Translations under genes and position numbers: made by a program
Shown: piece by piece, positions 1-11,700 of the stretch
How positions within the stretch are numbered: the stretch's first letter is position 1
How the letters are laid out: each line of letters opens with the position of its first letter
Assembly: GCA_002633005.1 (NCBI GenBank)
Contig: NMRA01000556.1
Coordinates: 207,820-271,819, forward strand
Length of the DNA stretch: 64,000 bases
Direction of reading: 5' to 3'
From: Phoronis australis
Lineage: Eukaryota; Phoronida; Phoronidae
Notes under the pieces: model-generated
What the model saw: only the letters and a program-made list of their open reading frames with translations
The model's database searches: none
What the model was told of the DNA's origin: nothing

Positions 1-374
1 GAGGGTTCAAATTGGAAGCTCGCGCCGTATGACGTCGTATGACGTAGACGATGCGAGCCTCATTTGCATATATTAGTGACATCTGTTGGTTCAAAAAAGA
101 GGATCATGCCCGAGTACATGCCTGGGAAGAGGCATCTTTTGGAAGGGTAAAACAAGTCATGTTCAAAGCATCCCAGTGCCATTAATATGAAGTCTTTGGG
201 GACAAAAGTGGTGCCATTTTATAGCTAAAGAGTTAAGCTTTCAAACACAATGTTTGGATTCCAGACTACTTTAACATTTACTTTTGAAATCACCTTTGAA
301 AATACGTTAAAATGCGCTAAAACAGTTGTTCCTTCCTGGTTATCTCTTCCTGATGTACTCGTTTTGATTTTCAG

Positions 375-706
375 ACGACTTAGACGACACTCACGTGGTG
401 CTGGATAACGATGCCTACGATTCCCCGGGACATCATATCGGTCATGATCCAGCACAGTTATCTTTGTGCCCGCCAGGAGAATCGCGTGACAAATGGGTTG
501 GCCAGTTCGGACCAGTCTCACCTAACCTGCCGTTCATGGAACACAAACATTCGCCAAACATGGCCATGATGGGACATCCGGCCATGTCGCGTGAGTCTTT
601 GCTTATGATGAACGGACCAATGGGGAGACTTTTGTCACGTGACGAGTGTGACATTTACAGTCAATATCCAGCGACATCCAACTCCGGTCACATAGAAGCG
701 TACTAA
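375..706 (+). CDS. Terminal coding exon of an unidentified protein, probably a cytoplasmic tail
   Basis: The exon follows a splice acceptor (TTTTCAG ending at 374). It enters with two bases of a split codon and is open for 109 codons to TAA at 704-706. The residues are acidic at first (DLDDTHVVLDNDAYDSPGHH), then rich in Met, His, Ser and Pro, and end in GHIEAY. There is no membrane segment or recognisable domain. Tyrosines sit in YDSP, which fits a YxxP-type SH2 ligand, and in DIYSQY, so a receptor or adhesion-protein tail is a reasonable inference. Upstream exons lie outside the window. I do not recognise the family. Coding status is supported by the acceptor, the long open frame and the non-random composition. 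Confidence 0.6.
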
Positions 707-1140
707 GACTCAGTGATCTTTTGTCTGGATGGAGATTATTCGACAACAAAAATTTAAAGCTTGAAATTTGCACATTTATATAATTCGACTACAATATCTG
801 TAGGTTTCAACATCTTCAACCAGAAATTGTACAGCGGTTACTTGCCGACATGTTCTAATGCCAAGTTTGGCTTCTCTCAACATCATGCGTGTGTACCGAC
901 CAGTCTTGCCACTCGGTAGCCATTCATATGCATGTCCATTGGGTTGAGGAGTGGACTTTTATGAGGTTGCCGGATCAGAAGGCAGATCAGATGTCTGATA
1001 CCAGCGTTAATTATACATGCTGTCTACCGTCGTTGGAGAACGTTGTATAACATTGATATGCAAGAGCATATTCAGTATATGGACGATGTGGGTTTTTGGC
1101 TAAATTAATAACAAGAAACTCAGAACAATTGTTGTCATTA

Positions 1141-1683
1141 TTGTGTATTTACATATGTACATTCCAATGTTTCGATGAAAACCACTTCATCATTCCAAAG
1201 GAAAATATCCAACCACCACAGGCATTTTCACGAGTAACACGAACAACTAAAACAAATCTCACATGTAAAGCAGTCAAAGCTATCCCCAAAGGATGAGCTC
1301 AACTGACCCCAGGTTTCCAATCAGCGAAGCCCCGGCATTCAGATAAACAATGGAAAAGCTCTCATTGATTGCCAATCTGAATCTATTTGTATCATTGTGA
1401 AGAAAATTAGGATTAGCATAATGTATTCCCAAGACTTGTTCCTATAGAGTGAATGATGTAACTAGAGTCAAATATGCCATTGTTGATCTGAATGCCAGGG
1501 CTTCACTGACTGGCAACATGGGGTCGGTTGAGCTCACCCTCTGAGTATAGCTTTGACGACTTCACAAGTGAGATTTGATTTAAATGTTGGTGTTATTTGT
1601 GACAGTGCTTATGGTGGTTGGATATTTTCCTTAAGAATGGTGATTTTCATCGACACGTTGGAATGTATGTAAAAAATGCACAA
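1141..1683. repeat. Long imperfect inverted repeat (foldback)
   Basis: The left arm at 1141-1353 matches the reverse complement of the right arm at 1477-1683 with scattered mismatches and small indels. Landmarks shared in inverted order include GGAAAATATCCAACCACCA, TCAAAGCTAT, GAGCTCAAC and GGCATTCAGAT. The spacer is about 120 bp. Weaker similarity may extend the arms to about 1105 and 1725. An RNA across it would form a hairpin of about 200 bp. It is probably a foldback or MITE-type insertion. I could not identify a target-site duplication. Confidence 0.85.
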
Positions 1684-2372
1684 CTCATGCTGGCAATGAT
1701 TGTGCGCAGTTTTTAATGTAATTCAGGTCAACAATGTGCTTTCATGCAACATGGGCCGTCAGAGACTGCCCACAAATAGCGACATTGGGAAATAGGTTAC
1801 ATGCAGTCTTACGGCAATGCAAATTTGCCGTGAGATTTGGGGTCGGACGATAAGGAGGAAAATCGGAGGTGTGATGAGCGTTCAGTTGTGATTCTACAGA
1901 CGAAGTCTCGGACACGCGATCTGCCTTCTGATTGCAGGGCTTGTGAAAGTTATTTTACATTTAAATGCGCTCTTCAAAACATCAGAATGTGGTTGTACCC
2001 ATGTCGGAATTCATCCGATTACTGATGCTAATTGCATGTTAATGCGTCTGTTTACACATCCTATTTCATTATGTTCTTTTATGACGTAGAGCCCTACAAA
2101 TACTAGTGGCACACGGGTAAGTCACCCAATTATCTGGCTGAGAGGACAAGCAGTTCAAGTTCTTTGAAGAAACGTTAGCATTTACATACGAATTTTCTCC
2201 AAGCCCAATTTTCTTTTGTTTACGGTACTCAATTAATCAGTTGCAATGACGACTAAAAAGGGTTTTTAACGAGAACAAATGAAGCCCGATCCATTATCAG
2301 AATGGGGTAATTAATTACCCGGTCATCATGGTCGCGGCAGGTCACCGTAGCTAAATCACATTGCATGCAATG

Positions 2373-2378
2373 AATAAA
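2373..2378 (+). terminator. Possible poly(A) signal AATAAA
   Basis: This AATAAA hexamer lies 1.67 kb past the stop codon of the 375-706 exon and is followed by an A-rich run. It is assigned by position only. Confidence 0.35.
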
Positions 2379-2395
2379 AGATATTTAGGAAAAAA

Positions 2396-2812
2396 AAACA
2401 AACCTCGTTGCACCAAGACACGGCTTATGATCACCTTTTGAGCTCATGCTGTATGCTATTAGTTTTAAGTAGTAGTGAATAACTGTTATTTTCGTATGTT
2501 TGTTAAAATGATATTTTACATGTCATTATCAGATCTTTATATTATATGTAAATATCCATGATGAATAAATGTATTCAACAAACAAACATTAGTTATTCAA
2601 ACGTAAGAGTTTATAATACCCATGATGAATATACGTATTCAACAAGCGAGCATTAGTAGTGCATACATAAACAGTTTATATGTTATTTAACTAATCCTAA
2701 TAAACAAATGCTTGAATAGGTGAATGGTCTTGCTATGTGGGGAATACGGCGTCCGAGCTATTCATTGTAACGATGTCCCCTGGGAACTTTAAAACATTGC
2801 CAATGATCTCAA

Positions 2813-2867
<55 letters not shown>

Positions 2868-5286
2868 TTGCGTGTGTGTGTGTGTGTGTCCGTGTGTGTG
2901 TGTGTGGAAAAATCAAAACTTTGGGCAATTCGGAAGATCCTGTGCAGCTCCAGTTCCGTACAATGCAATATCAAACAGAAATTTTAGCAAATAAAGGCCG
3001 AGCAAGTTTAAAAAATGCCATAACTATTCAATAAATTATATAAAAATCTTTCATATCGGCAGCATTCCATCACCTTCGCCAGCCCATGCAGTTTAACTGT
3101 CCCAGATCTTCATCCCAGAATAAGAATTTATAGTCTGCATAGTCATACACGTAAGCTGCATTTGCTGATTTGGGGGATGGGGGTGGGGGATGTACAAATT
3201 TCGATCATTCCATTTTGTTCAGGCGTTCCACTGTAGCATGTACGATATTAGTAAGCAAGGTTGGGTATTGAGATAAAAATAAAAACAAATCGAATTAGAT
3301 TGATACTAAACATTTCAAATGATCACATTACTGCTTTTTGCCCGAAAAGAACTGCTTTCAGTTTTTAAACATGAGGAGCCTCGAATTCCACTTTTAAGTG
3401 ATGAATACTGCCCTGATATAAATTGTCAATTTTAATTGTTTGTAATGGAGGCAGTGACAGAAAAAAAAAATACAGAATATTCTTTTCATCAAATGTTGTA
3501 GTACAATTCCGACGTACATGTACCTGTAGGCCTAAGCACCTTTTATGCCAAATAGTACAATACGTGCAGTTTGTCCATTTTTGTAAAAGAAAACAGAGGA
3601 TTTTGTGGACAATTGTAAACTTTGTTGAGCAGTAGATGGCGCTGTGAATAGCGGCATCAATCAGTCGCAAAAGTCGCAATATTATCTAAAGGGGGGAGAC
3701 TCTGCGGTAGTGGTGGCAATTGCCTCGTACATTTCTTCCAAAATAATGACAAGTGTGAACGCAGATATTAATCGGTTTAAAATCAGTGGTTGCTGGACTG
3801 TATGGACTTATAGAGTTTAACGACACTGTAATCATTGCATGGCTTTGTTAGACACTTTACAATACTTCCTTTCAAAATTTGTCCTCCTAAATGTTTACAA
3901 AACTTCAGGGCACTTTCCAGAAATCTTAATTGTCAAAACGAGAAATTTGCAGTTGATAAATATAGCGAAATTGAATTTAAAAAAACTTTGAAGGAGCTCG
4001 TTCCGAAGCCTAGGTGCAGTTTTTAAGAAAATCACCCGAGCAGGCCACAAAAGGGAAGTTCTGACATCATTTTAATCAGGATAGTAATTACAGCCAACCA
4101 GAGCGCGGGAACAGTAACCGCCGTTTTGTCCCACAAACATTGGTTGCGAACGATTGCGTATGCGCGTGGGGGAGTTGCCGTAGAGAATAAGAATATACGG
4201 AGAATGAAAGAACGAGATTGCCTTTCAGTGACAAAAGTAGCAACAGACTTCAAGGATAAACAAGCACAACATAACGAAATCACCTTAAATATGGTTCACA
4301 AATATCACACGCGCATGTGCCTTTCAAATGTACTCAAGGTGTCGAAGTTAATTCCCTACCATAAGTTGTGCTACGATATTGCTTAACCAAGCACCAAGTC
4401 TTGTCGTCGAACATAAAGCATATTCCCAAAAAATTACGCTACAGCATCTGTAGAATTGGTCAGACATCCGTGAACGAATCTTATGAATGGGCTAAGGCTT
4501 GATATTGCGGATATGCTACTGCGCGAATCGGTTCCTTTGGTTTCCTCGGACTCGTTTTGATAACCGGCTCTGTTTTATAACAGTTTCAGTGAAATATGAC
4601 CAAACACATTCAGAGAATCTGTTGCTGTATTACGTTTGCAAGCGTCATCCGTCTCATGGGCTAATTGCGCTGCTGTGGGACTGTCACGACAGCGACTATG
4701 TTGGGGGTGGCCTGCTTGCATTTCTCGAAATTTTCCATCCACACAGTTCTTAGCTAGCCGAGATAACGAAGAATCGGTCACGAAGTTTCTGTCCCAATAC
4801 TGGAAATGATTGCTTTCTAACCCAAAGTTCATCCTTTACGGTGTTGCCACTACGTAAATGTTTCAGTCGTTGAACTGTAGTCGTTGATTTTGAATCTGAG
4901 CAGGAAGAAGCCAACATTTGAACTCGCTCGTGCGAATTATGCAATCCAAGTATTTCACGGCTGTCATCATTAAAAGTCCAGACTCTGAGGTTTTGGCGCT
5001 AGGTGTCGCGCTTGCATCACAGTCAATCAACGCACGTGATGTACAAGGGCAGTGCGCATAAATCTCACTAGCGCATGAAAAATATCAAATGGCCTTATTC
5101 ATTCAAGTTCGAGCATCAGAAAAGTGAGCGTTTACTACAGGCTATATCATTGTAACTTTATTTTGGGGAAGGAAGAACTCAAACTGCTAACATACCACTT
5201 AACAGTGAAGTGATATCACCGAATTGGGGAACACTTTAAACTTAGTGAGTGATTGTCCTAAGCGTTAGACCTATTTAGTTAGATTT
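2396..5286. other. Intergenic; no gene seen
   Basis: Apart from the microsatellite at 2813-2907, I see only short open frames without splice signals or domain features. AT-rich tracts are common. Confidence 0.5.
2813..2907. repeat. (TG)n/(TGCG)n compound microsatellite
   Basis: TG repeats flank about a dozen tandem GCGT units. The structure is purine-pyrimidine alternating and could form Z-DNA. Short open frames of Val/Cys/Arg/Ala repeats here are artefacts of it. Confidence 0.95.
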
Positions 5287-5298
5287 CATGGTGTTCAT

Positions 5299-5546
5299 GC
5301 GCGCACCCAGACTGAAATATCGGGGGGCTCAAATTTTTGGGTATTGCTGAAAGAAATCAACGAGTACTAAAAAAACGGGGCCACTAGGTTGAGGCTTCCG
5401 GATTGTGCATCCGCGCCGAAATCCTGTGGGCTTTGAGGACTTTTGTCTCGTTTACTCGGACTTTTTCTTTCGCTCAGGCGGACCTTTTTGCCCGATTCGC
5501 CAAAATGGGGCGCTCGTTCGAGTCCTCCGAGCCCCCTGGGTGCGCC
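5299..5546. mobile_element. MITE-like element with GCGCACCC terminal inverted repeats
   Basis: The left end has GCGCACCCAG and the right end CTGGGTGCGC, with GGGGGCTC and GAGCCCCC just inside them. The sequence CATGGTGTTCAT occurs at 5287-5298 and again at 5547-5558, consistent with a target-site duplication of up to 12 bp. Related termini occur at 55236-55402, and a related right end at 49765-49836. It has no coding capacity. Confidence 0.7.
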
Positions 5547-5558
5547 CATGGTGTTCAT

Positions 5559-6068
5559 TTCATACTTTCTAAATGAAACCTCAAAAACTAAGGATATACA
5601 TGGGAACTCTTTAAGCACGGCTCTACCACGCTTTTTGCTTTGAAGACGACGCGGATTAAGTGTTCTGAACGTTGATTTGACACGCACCATTTCTGTGTGA
5701 CCATCACTGCGTATCTTGTATGGCCTAGTCAGAACTTTTGTCGTAAACAAATTGTCCCCTAACGAGCCGCAAAAGTACAGTGATTCGTTCTATTCGTTTA
5801 CACCATGCCGACTACCTTGAATGAGTCTCAGAACACGATATCATTTGGAATGCATCGATTTAATGTGGTGCTGTTGCAGCAGTGTCAAGCCAGAACGACA
5901 TGTCCTAGCCTACTACCGGTCGGAATGGCCCAATATTGCCTTCCAACAAACCGGAGTGTACAAATCACAAATCGTTCGGGGTCTTTTAAAGCGGCCTTTT
6001 CACACCAATTTGAAGTCGATCTCAAATTGTTCATTAGTGGTCACTACCGGGGCGGTCTCTAAACTTTT
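5559..6068. other. Intergenic; no gene seen
   Basis: Two overlapping short open frames occur at 5805-6081, but without splice sites, a signal peptide or a domain. I do not treat them as genes. Confidence 0.4.
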
Positions 6069-7101
6069 TACTCGAAATTAAAATCGAAATTGTGTTTGGC
6101 ATTTTCTACTCTACTTTCGTGCGAACTCAAGATAAGTGACTATTATTCCATGCTCGAGTACATAATGACTTACGTGAATAATTTATTAGTCCTAGTTTAC
6201 AGTTGATAAAGCAAAATTAAGGCCTAAATTTCGACTTTGAACTCGAAATTTCGAGTTTTTACTCGAGTTTGTAGCACGGATTTAAGGGTCTTCAAGTGGA
6301 AACTTCGCACAAAAGGAGCAGAGAAATTGCCAAAAAATAATTTTTAGTTTGTTTCGAGTACAAAGATTAGAGATCGGGACCCGGCTTCAAAAGAACTTAG
6401 CATTTCATATTCCTCTACTCGTTGGCTTGCTACAGCTTGACATCTTAAACGCTGAGCATGGTTCAAGGACTATCAAACGGCCAATTCTTTGCGAACTCAG
6501 ACATCACTTCTTATCTGTGCAGGGCATAATATGGGACACGTACATGTAGCATAGCGGTAAGTACATGTAGTGGGAATTTAACGTTCTATTCTTTGACTTA
6601 ACTAGCGTATGTTTTAACACTTTTCGAAAGTTTCAAATACATGTACGTGTAGCTGAAAACTTATCAGCAGACACTTTTGCCTGTAGGTTTTTCGATAATG
6701 ACGAAGAAAATTATATCCCAAACTTATCTCTAGTGCAAGTTACTGTTGTAGTCACAATGTGAGGTGTAAGTTATTCTGCACTCTTAGTCTTTAAATGTTT
6801 CAAGTGATCCAGCCAATATATCGCTTGTTACGTCGCAAGGTTCGATATACCAGTGTTAGCGGGCGTGAGAGTCAAAACACGTGCATTTTGATAACTGCTT
6901 TTGGCAACACCGGCTTATTCTTCTTGGTCAACAAAATGACTAAGATCTGTCTTTTATTGACAATTTCAACCTTCCTTCGCGGAATTAGCTACGCAGCTGA
7001 TGTTAAATGGAAGCTAGGTGACTTGAACGCTCAACTAGTCGCTCTCACAGCAAACATTTCCAAGGAGTGTGCGTCACTACCTGAAATGCCTTTAACACCT
7101 T
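6069..7101 (+). repeat. Copy 1 of a 1.03-kb near-identical direct duplication
   Basis: The sequence is nearly identical to 7103-8140, with a few single-base indels, one 4-base indel and several substitutions. Copy 1 stops at an N (7102) exactly where copy 2 begins. Unmerged overlapping contigs, perhaps two haplotypes, explain this better than a biological duplication. The first 230 bases carry a repeated element rich in ACTCGAAATT motifs, and a diverged copy of that lies at 47766-47885. Confidence 0.9.
6936..7101 (+). pseudogene. Truncated copy of the secreted-protein first exon
   Basis: The exon starts at the same ATG as the full exon at 7975 and is identical in protein through residue 55, ending at Pro-Leu-Thr-Pro where the sequence hits the N at 7102. 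It lacks the rest of the exon and a splice donor. It is most likely an assembly duplicate, not a real second gene. Confidence 0.6.
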
Positions 7102-7102
7102 N

Positions 7103-8140
7103 ACTCGAAATTAAACTCGAAATTGTGTTTGGCATTTTCTACAGACTCTACTTTCGTGCGAACTCAAGATAAGTGACTATTATTCCATGCTCGAGTACAT
7201 TAATGACTTACGTGAATAATTTACTAGTCCTAGTTTACAGTTGATAAAGCAAAATTAAGGCCTAAATTTCGACTTTGAACTCGAAATTTCGAGTTTTTAC
7301 TCGAGTTTGTAGCACGGATGTAAGGGTTTTCAAGTGCAAACTTCGCACAAAAGGAGCAGAGAAATTGCCAAAAAATAATTTTTAGTTTGTTTCGAGTACA
7401 AAGATTAGAGATCGGAACCCGGCTTCGAAAGAACTTAGCATTTCATATTCCTCTACTCGTTGGCTTGCTACAGCTTGACATCTTAAACGCCGAGCATGGT
7501 TCAAGGACTATCAAACTGCCAATTCTTTGCGAACTCAGACATCACTTCTTATCTGTGCAGGGCATAATATGAGACACGTACATGTAGCATAGCGGTAAGT
7601 ACATGTAGTGGGAATTTAACGTTCTATTCTTTGACTTAACTAGCGTATGTTTTAACACTTTTCGAAAGTTTCAAAATACATGTACGTGTAGCTGAAAACT
7701 TATCAGCAGACACTTTTGCCTGTAGGTTTTTCGATAATGACGAAGAAAATTATATCCCAAACTTATCTCTAGTGCAAGTTACTGTTGTAGTCACAATGTG
7801 AGGTGTAAGTTATTCTGCACTCTTAGTATTTAAATGTTTCAAGTGATCCAGCCAATATATCGCTTGTTACGTCGCAAGGTTCGATATACCAGTGTTAGCG
7901 GGCGTGAGAGTCAAAACACGTGCATTTTGATAACTGCTTTTGGCAACACCGGCTTATTCTTCTTGGTCAACAAAATGACTAAGATCTGTCTTTTATTGAC
8001 AATTTCAACCTTCCTTCGCGGAATTAGCTACGCAGCTGATGTTAAATGGAAGCTAGGTGACTTGAACGCTCAACTAGTCGCTCTCACAGCAAACATTTCC
8101 AAGGAGTGTGCGTCACTACCTGAAATGCCTTTAACACCTT
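7103..8140 (+). repeat. Copy 2 of the 1.03-kb direct duplication
   Basis: This copy is continuous with unique sequence on its right side, so it is the one that carries the complete exon at 7975-8263. It starts immediately after the single N. Confidence 0.9.
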
Positions 8141-8263
8141 ACGTGGATAACACGAAGTATGCTGTGTTGTTGGATCTCGAAGTGGGACTGGCAAAGGCGA
8201 CTTTAAATTACACTGAACAACTTTACAAGCAATGTCAGCGTGCACGGCTGGATAACGTAACAT
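7975..8263 (+). CDS. First exon of a small secreted protein, rest unresolved
   Basis: From the ATG at 7975 the frame encodes a signal peptide (MTKICLLLTISTFLRGISYA, likely cleaved before Ala-Asp-Val). About 75 residues follow with N-glycosylation sequons NIS, NYT and NVT and helical heptad-like stretches. The donor GTATGT at 8264 leaves one base of a split codon. A weaker donor, GTAACA at 8257, would be phase 0. The frame is open upstream, but the signal peptide decides this start. It cannot join the CTHRC1-like exon at 9982 from the 8264 donor, because the joined codon would be TAG. It could be an alternative 5' exon of that gene through the 8257 donor, or a separate gene. I could not identify downstream exons. 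Confidence 0.5.
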
Positions 8264-8564
8264 GTATGTATTAATTTATGACTATTGTGAAAATACCATA
8301 TTCAGATGTATGACTACATGAACATGATCCATGATTTTCTGCCTTTGCCACTCTAATTGCATAAGGTTGCTGCAAAAAGAGGAACATGTAGTGTATGACC
8401 TCTATCGCAACACGTCTACTCCCATGATGTGTTACCGTGCCGTCCGTCTCCATGGAGACTGTAGTTAAATTTTGATAACATGATCCAGCTAGATGGTTAT
8501 GAACTGATTACAGATTTTAAACATGAATGTCACAAATTATCTACACCACGTTTGAGAACCAGAC

Positions 8565-8775
8565 ATGGCTGGGGTGTTCGTCTTAGTCGTTATTACCGTT
8601 TCTTCGTTTGTTGAAGGTCAGGTAGATCAGAGCGTCATTTCCGGTTTGAAGAAACAACTTGACCAGCTAGAAACGAAAGTCAACATACAAGATGACCTCC
8701 TTGTGAAAGCCCATCGGGATATCTATACGTTCAACCAGAAAGTTATAGATCTTGGATCTAAACAGAGTCGCTTTG
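8565..8775 (+). CDS. CTHRC1-like: CTHRC1-like exon 1: signal peptide and coiled coil
   Basis: The ATG at 8565 opens a hydrophobic signal sequence, MAGVFVLVVITVSSFVEG. A heptad-like stretch follows (LKKQLDQLETKV) and continues to KVIDLGSKQSRF. The donor GTAACT at 8776 leaves one base, G. A coiled coil in place of the collagen repeat could serve as the trimerisation region; that is inference. Confidence 0.8.
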
Positions 8776-11700
8776 GTAACTATCCATGGGCAATTTTAAC
8801 AGCGTCATAAGCACGTACAACCTCGCTGTTACAAAAGTGTGCATTTCGAACTGTTTTGCTGACACTATTTAAGGCGCTAGCTGACCTGATTTTCTCCCTG
8901 TTCAACGGGCTTAAACGAAAGTTGAATCACACAATCCACCATCACAAAATCATTCTCACAATTATATTCATTACTGTGATCGTTTTCTACAGTATTTCGA
9001 GCACCAAGTCAAATGACAGGCAAAGGCAATATTTTCATGTGCTATTTTCGACATTGACATTTTAGGGTTGGCTAAACCCAGAATTCCTCAAGTGCTTTTT
9101 AGTTACTGAAGATCTCGACGTTCTTGTTGGAAACGTAAATGTTATCATTCGACTGGTAAGGAGTTACATGAGACCGACTCTATGAGAATGAAACGCCAAA
9201 ATCGATTTCCTTGTTTAGCACGAACGTGGTGATTACCAGTCTAAGTGTACACCTCGAATTGTGCCTACAATCGCACATTTTTGCAGCTCTTGCCACGGTA
9301 TTAATGCGTACTGCATCCACAATGATAATGTAGACGAATCTAATCAATTTTTGACAATGCCAAACTATGAAAATTATTGATAACAGTAATGGACGCTACT
9401 TTAAATCGAGATCACAAGTCTTTATTCCGACAACTAGAGGGCAATGAACTAAACACTGTACATGTATACTGTATGTACTTGTACTGTAGGCACATGTGCA
9501 CTGCAATACGTCTGATCAAGCAGTAACTTCAAGGTCAGCTATAGGGGATCGTACAAGTACAATACCTTAAGGAATGCAAGCATTATTGGCTATAAGACGA
9601 ATTTAAGCGTTACTCACTCCCGATCGTCACTATTATTGTGATGCACACTAAATTAATATGCATGTTTCAGACTTAGTAGGACTTTATCAGAATCAAAATC
9701 AGAAACGTCTATTGTATGTAGGAATTGGCCTCATGAAACAATTCACATTACAACTTTCCAATGATAAAATGTGAGCTCTTGGGACTGTTGCTCTAGAAAT
9801 AGTGCCAGGCTTTAGTTCACAACGATTTTTGAATTTCAAATAACCTACATGTAACTACTCTGGCATCTTTTGCGATCGTCATAAAATTTCTCCATAGATC
9901 ACCAGGTACAGGGCAGTGACACATAGTGCGTTATTGGACAATTATTGTTGTTATTTCACAATTGTCACTCATATGTTGCAGAGTCAATGGTGTCGTCTCG
10001 GCGAGTGCATCAGTACACGTGGCCGGCGCTTAATGATGACAATGACGATGGCGAGCTGACAGTACGTCACTTGGCGATATGCTTTCCTATTCTGCTGTGA
10101 ACAGTAGACGAAAGAATCTCGAAGTAAACCACTGTGATCACCTGCTTCGCTTATAATACGTGGGGATATCTCGTGAAGTGTTTCGTGATCTTGAGTTTCC
10201 GCGAGTTTCTCTCGTCTACAGAACGAACGCTTGAGCTTTGTAATACACTCCCAGTTTCGGAGGTATCCTTGTGCCATTTTTATCGCATCCCTTATTTAAA
10301 AGGAAACTCATGTTTTTGAAGACCAGTTTGGCTCATTTGGCCTATTTGACTTACTATCACCCGTATTTTGAACCTTTTAGTTGATTTCTATCGTGAGACT
10401 CGGAAAATGGAAGTCCTCAAACCGGAAGCTGTGACGTAGTGAGCACGTTCTGAAAACGTTATCCGGTCTTGGTAACGTTTTGCCATTGCACAAGCTGTTC
10501 AAAAGCCTACAGCCTCGTAGATTTTCTATTGTGCACCCCGGTTACATAACAGTATGAGCAATTTGACTGACGCAATAGTGCCAGAAACAGGTAGCCTATA
10601 GGAGAATGCCATGCTCATGCTAATTCAGTGTTTGCTGACAGAAACTGTTGTGAAACAATTCGATTTCTTTACCACGGCCAGGTGTCAGGGAATTTTTATT
10701 TACATTTACATTATTCAAATAATGATTGTCAATGTAAAACTTCTACCGTGACGGCTCTGTGGCCAAAGCGGAAACTGACTTCATTCGCGGCCCTAGACGA
10801 TTAAGTATATTTGCAGTTTCGTGGCTAATTCACCAAAATAATCACGTGCACTTTATTTCTTTAGCTCATTAGTGCTTCTTGACTAGAAGTTTAGTTTCCA
10901 ACTTTGGATGGTTTATGTTCGTGATGTATGATCGGCTTCCGAGCCACTGGCACCGATAACGAGTGGTCCCGCCGGCCGCGACGGGCCTGATCGGGCTCCG
11001 AGCCACTGGTCAGGATAACAATCGTTTTGTGTGTTTAGAACTCAAAATTAACAAGTCTAAAAACACAGATCTAGGTCCTCCTGTCTGTATCTCACGGAAA
11101 AATACTCAGAATTTATCTCCGAACAGACCCCAAACTCCTTCTACGGATCTTATTAGCCTGCCGAACTTTGTAGGCTACGGTGTCTCCAAACACCAATAAA
11201 TCCGCAACAGCGAAATAAAACAACACGTTTTTATAAGAACTCGGTGTATTTTTAAGGGTTTTACATCGAAGTTTGATGATTTATTGGTATTAAACGATGA
11301 ATTCAAGCAACTAAGCTGACACCAGTAACCCGTGTTGTGAACTGCTGAACAGACCGCGTGTGAAACCAATTACGTCATTGGATAATTTCAACACCTCCGT
11401 CTGCCGTCAGGTGTCAGGAAACGCAACCGTACGTGCCCTTATGAAGTAGAACTACTCGATCATTATGCGTCACAGTTCAGGTTTGAAGACATGTTTAGAT
11501 CGGACTATAGTGCTTTACGTTTCACATTAATTTAAGTACGACACTTTCGCCGCAGTAAAATGCCAGGATCAGTTAAATCGTTTGTTCAGTACGCTGGGAT
11601 CTTTTGGGTGGAAAATCACAGGAAGTAAAGGAATGATTTCTCGGACGCACGGTGGTGTACAATCAGGACTGAAATTTTGTGAAAACTTTGTTGTAACGAA

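Larger units (their letters stand above)
707..2395 (+). other. Presumed 3' UTR of the upstream gene
   Basis: No convincing exon is seen here. The first AATAAA hexamer in a plausible setting is at 2373-2378, about 15 bases before a genomic A-run. That would give a 3' UTR of about 1.7 kb containing the large inverted repeat at 1141-1683. A second AATAAA near 2563 is an alternative end. The UTR assignment is inferred from position only. Confidence 0.35.

Noticed and set aside
2737-3034. Overlapping Cys/Val/Arg-rich frames
   Set aside because: They are translations of the TG/GCGT microsatellite.
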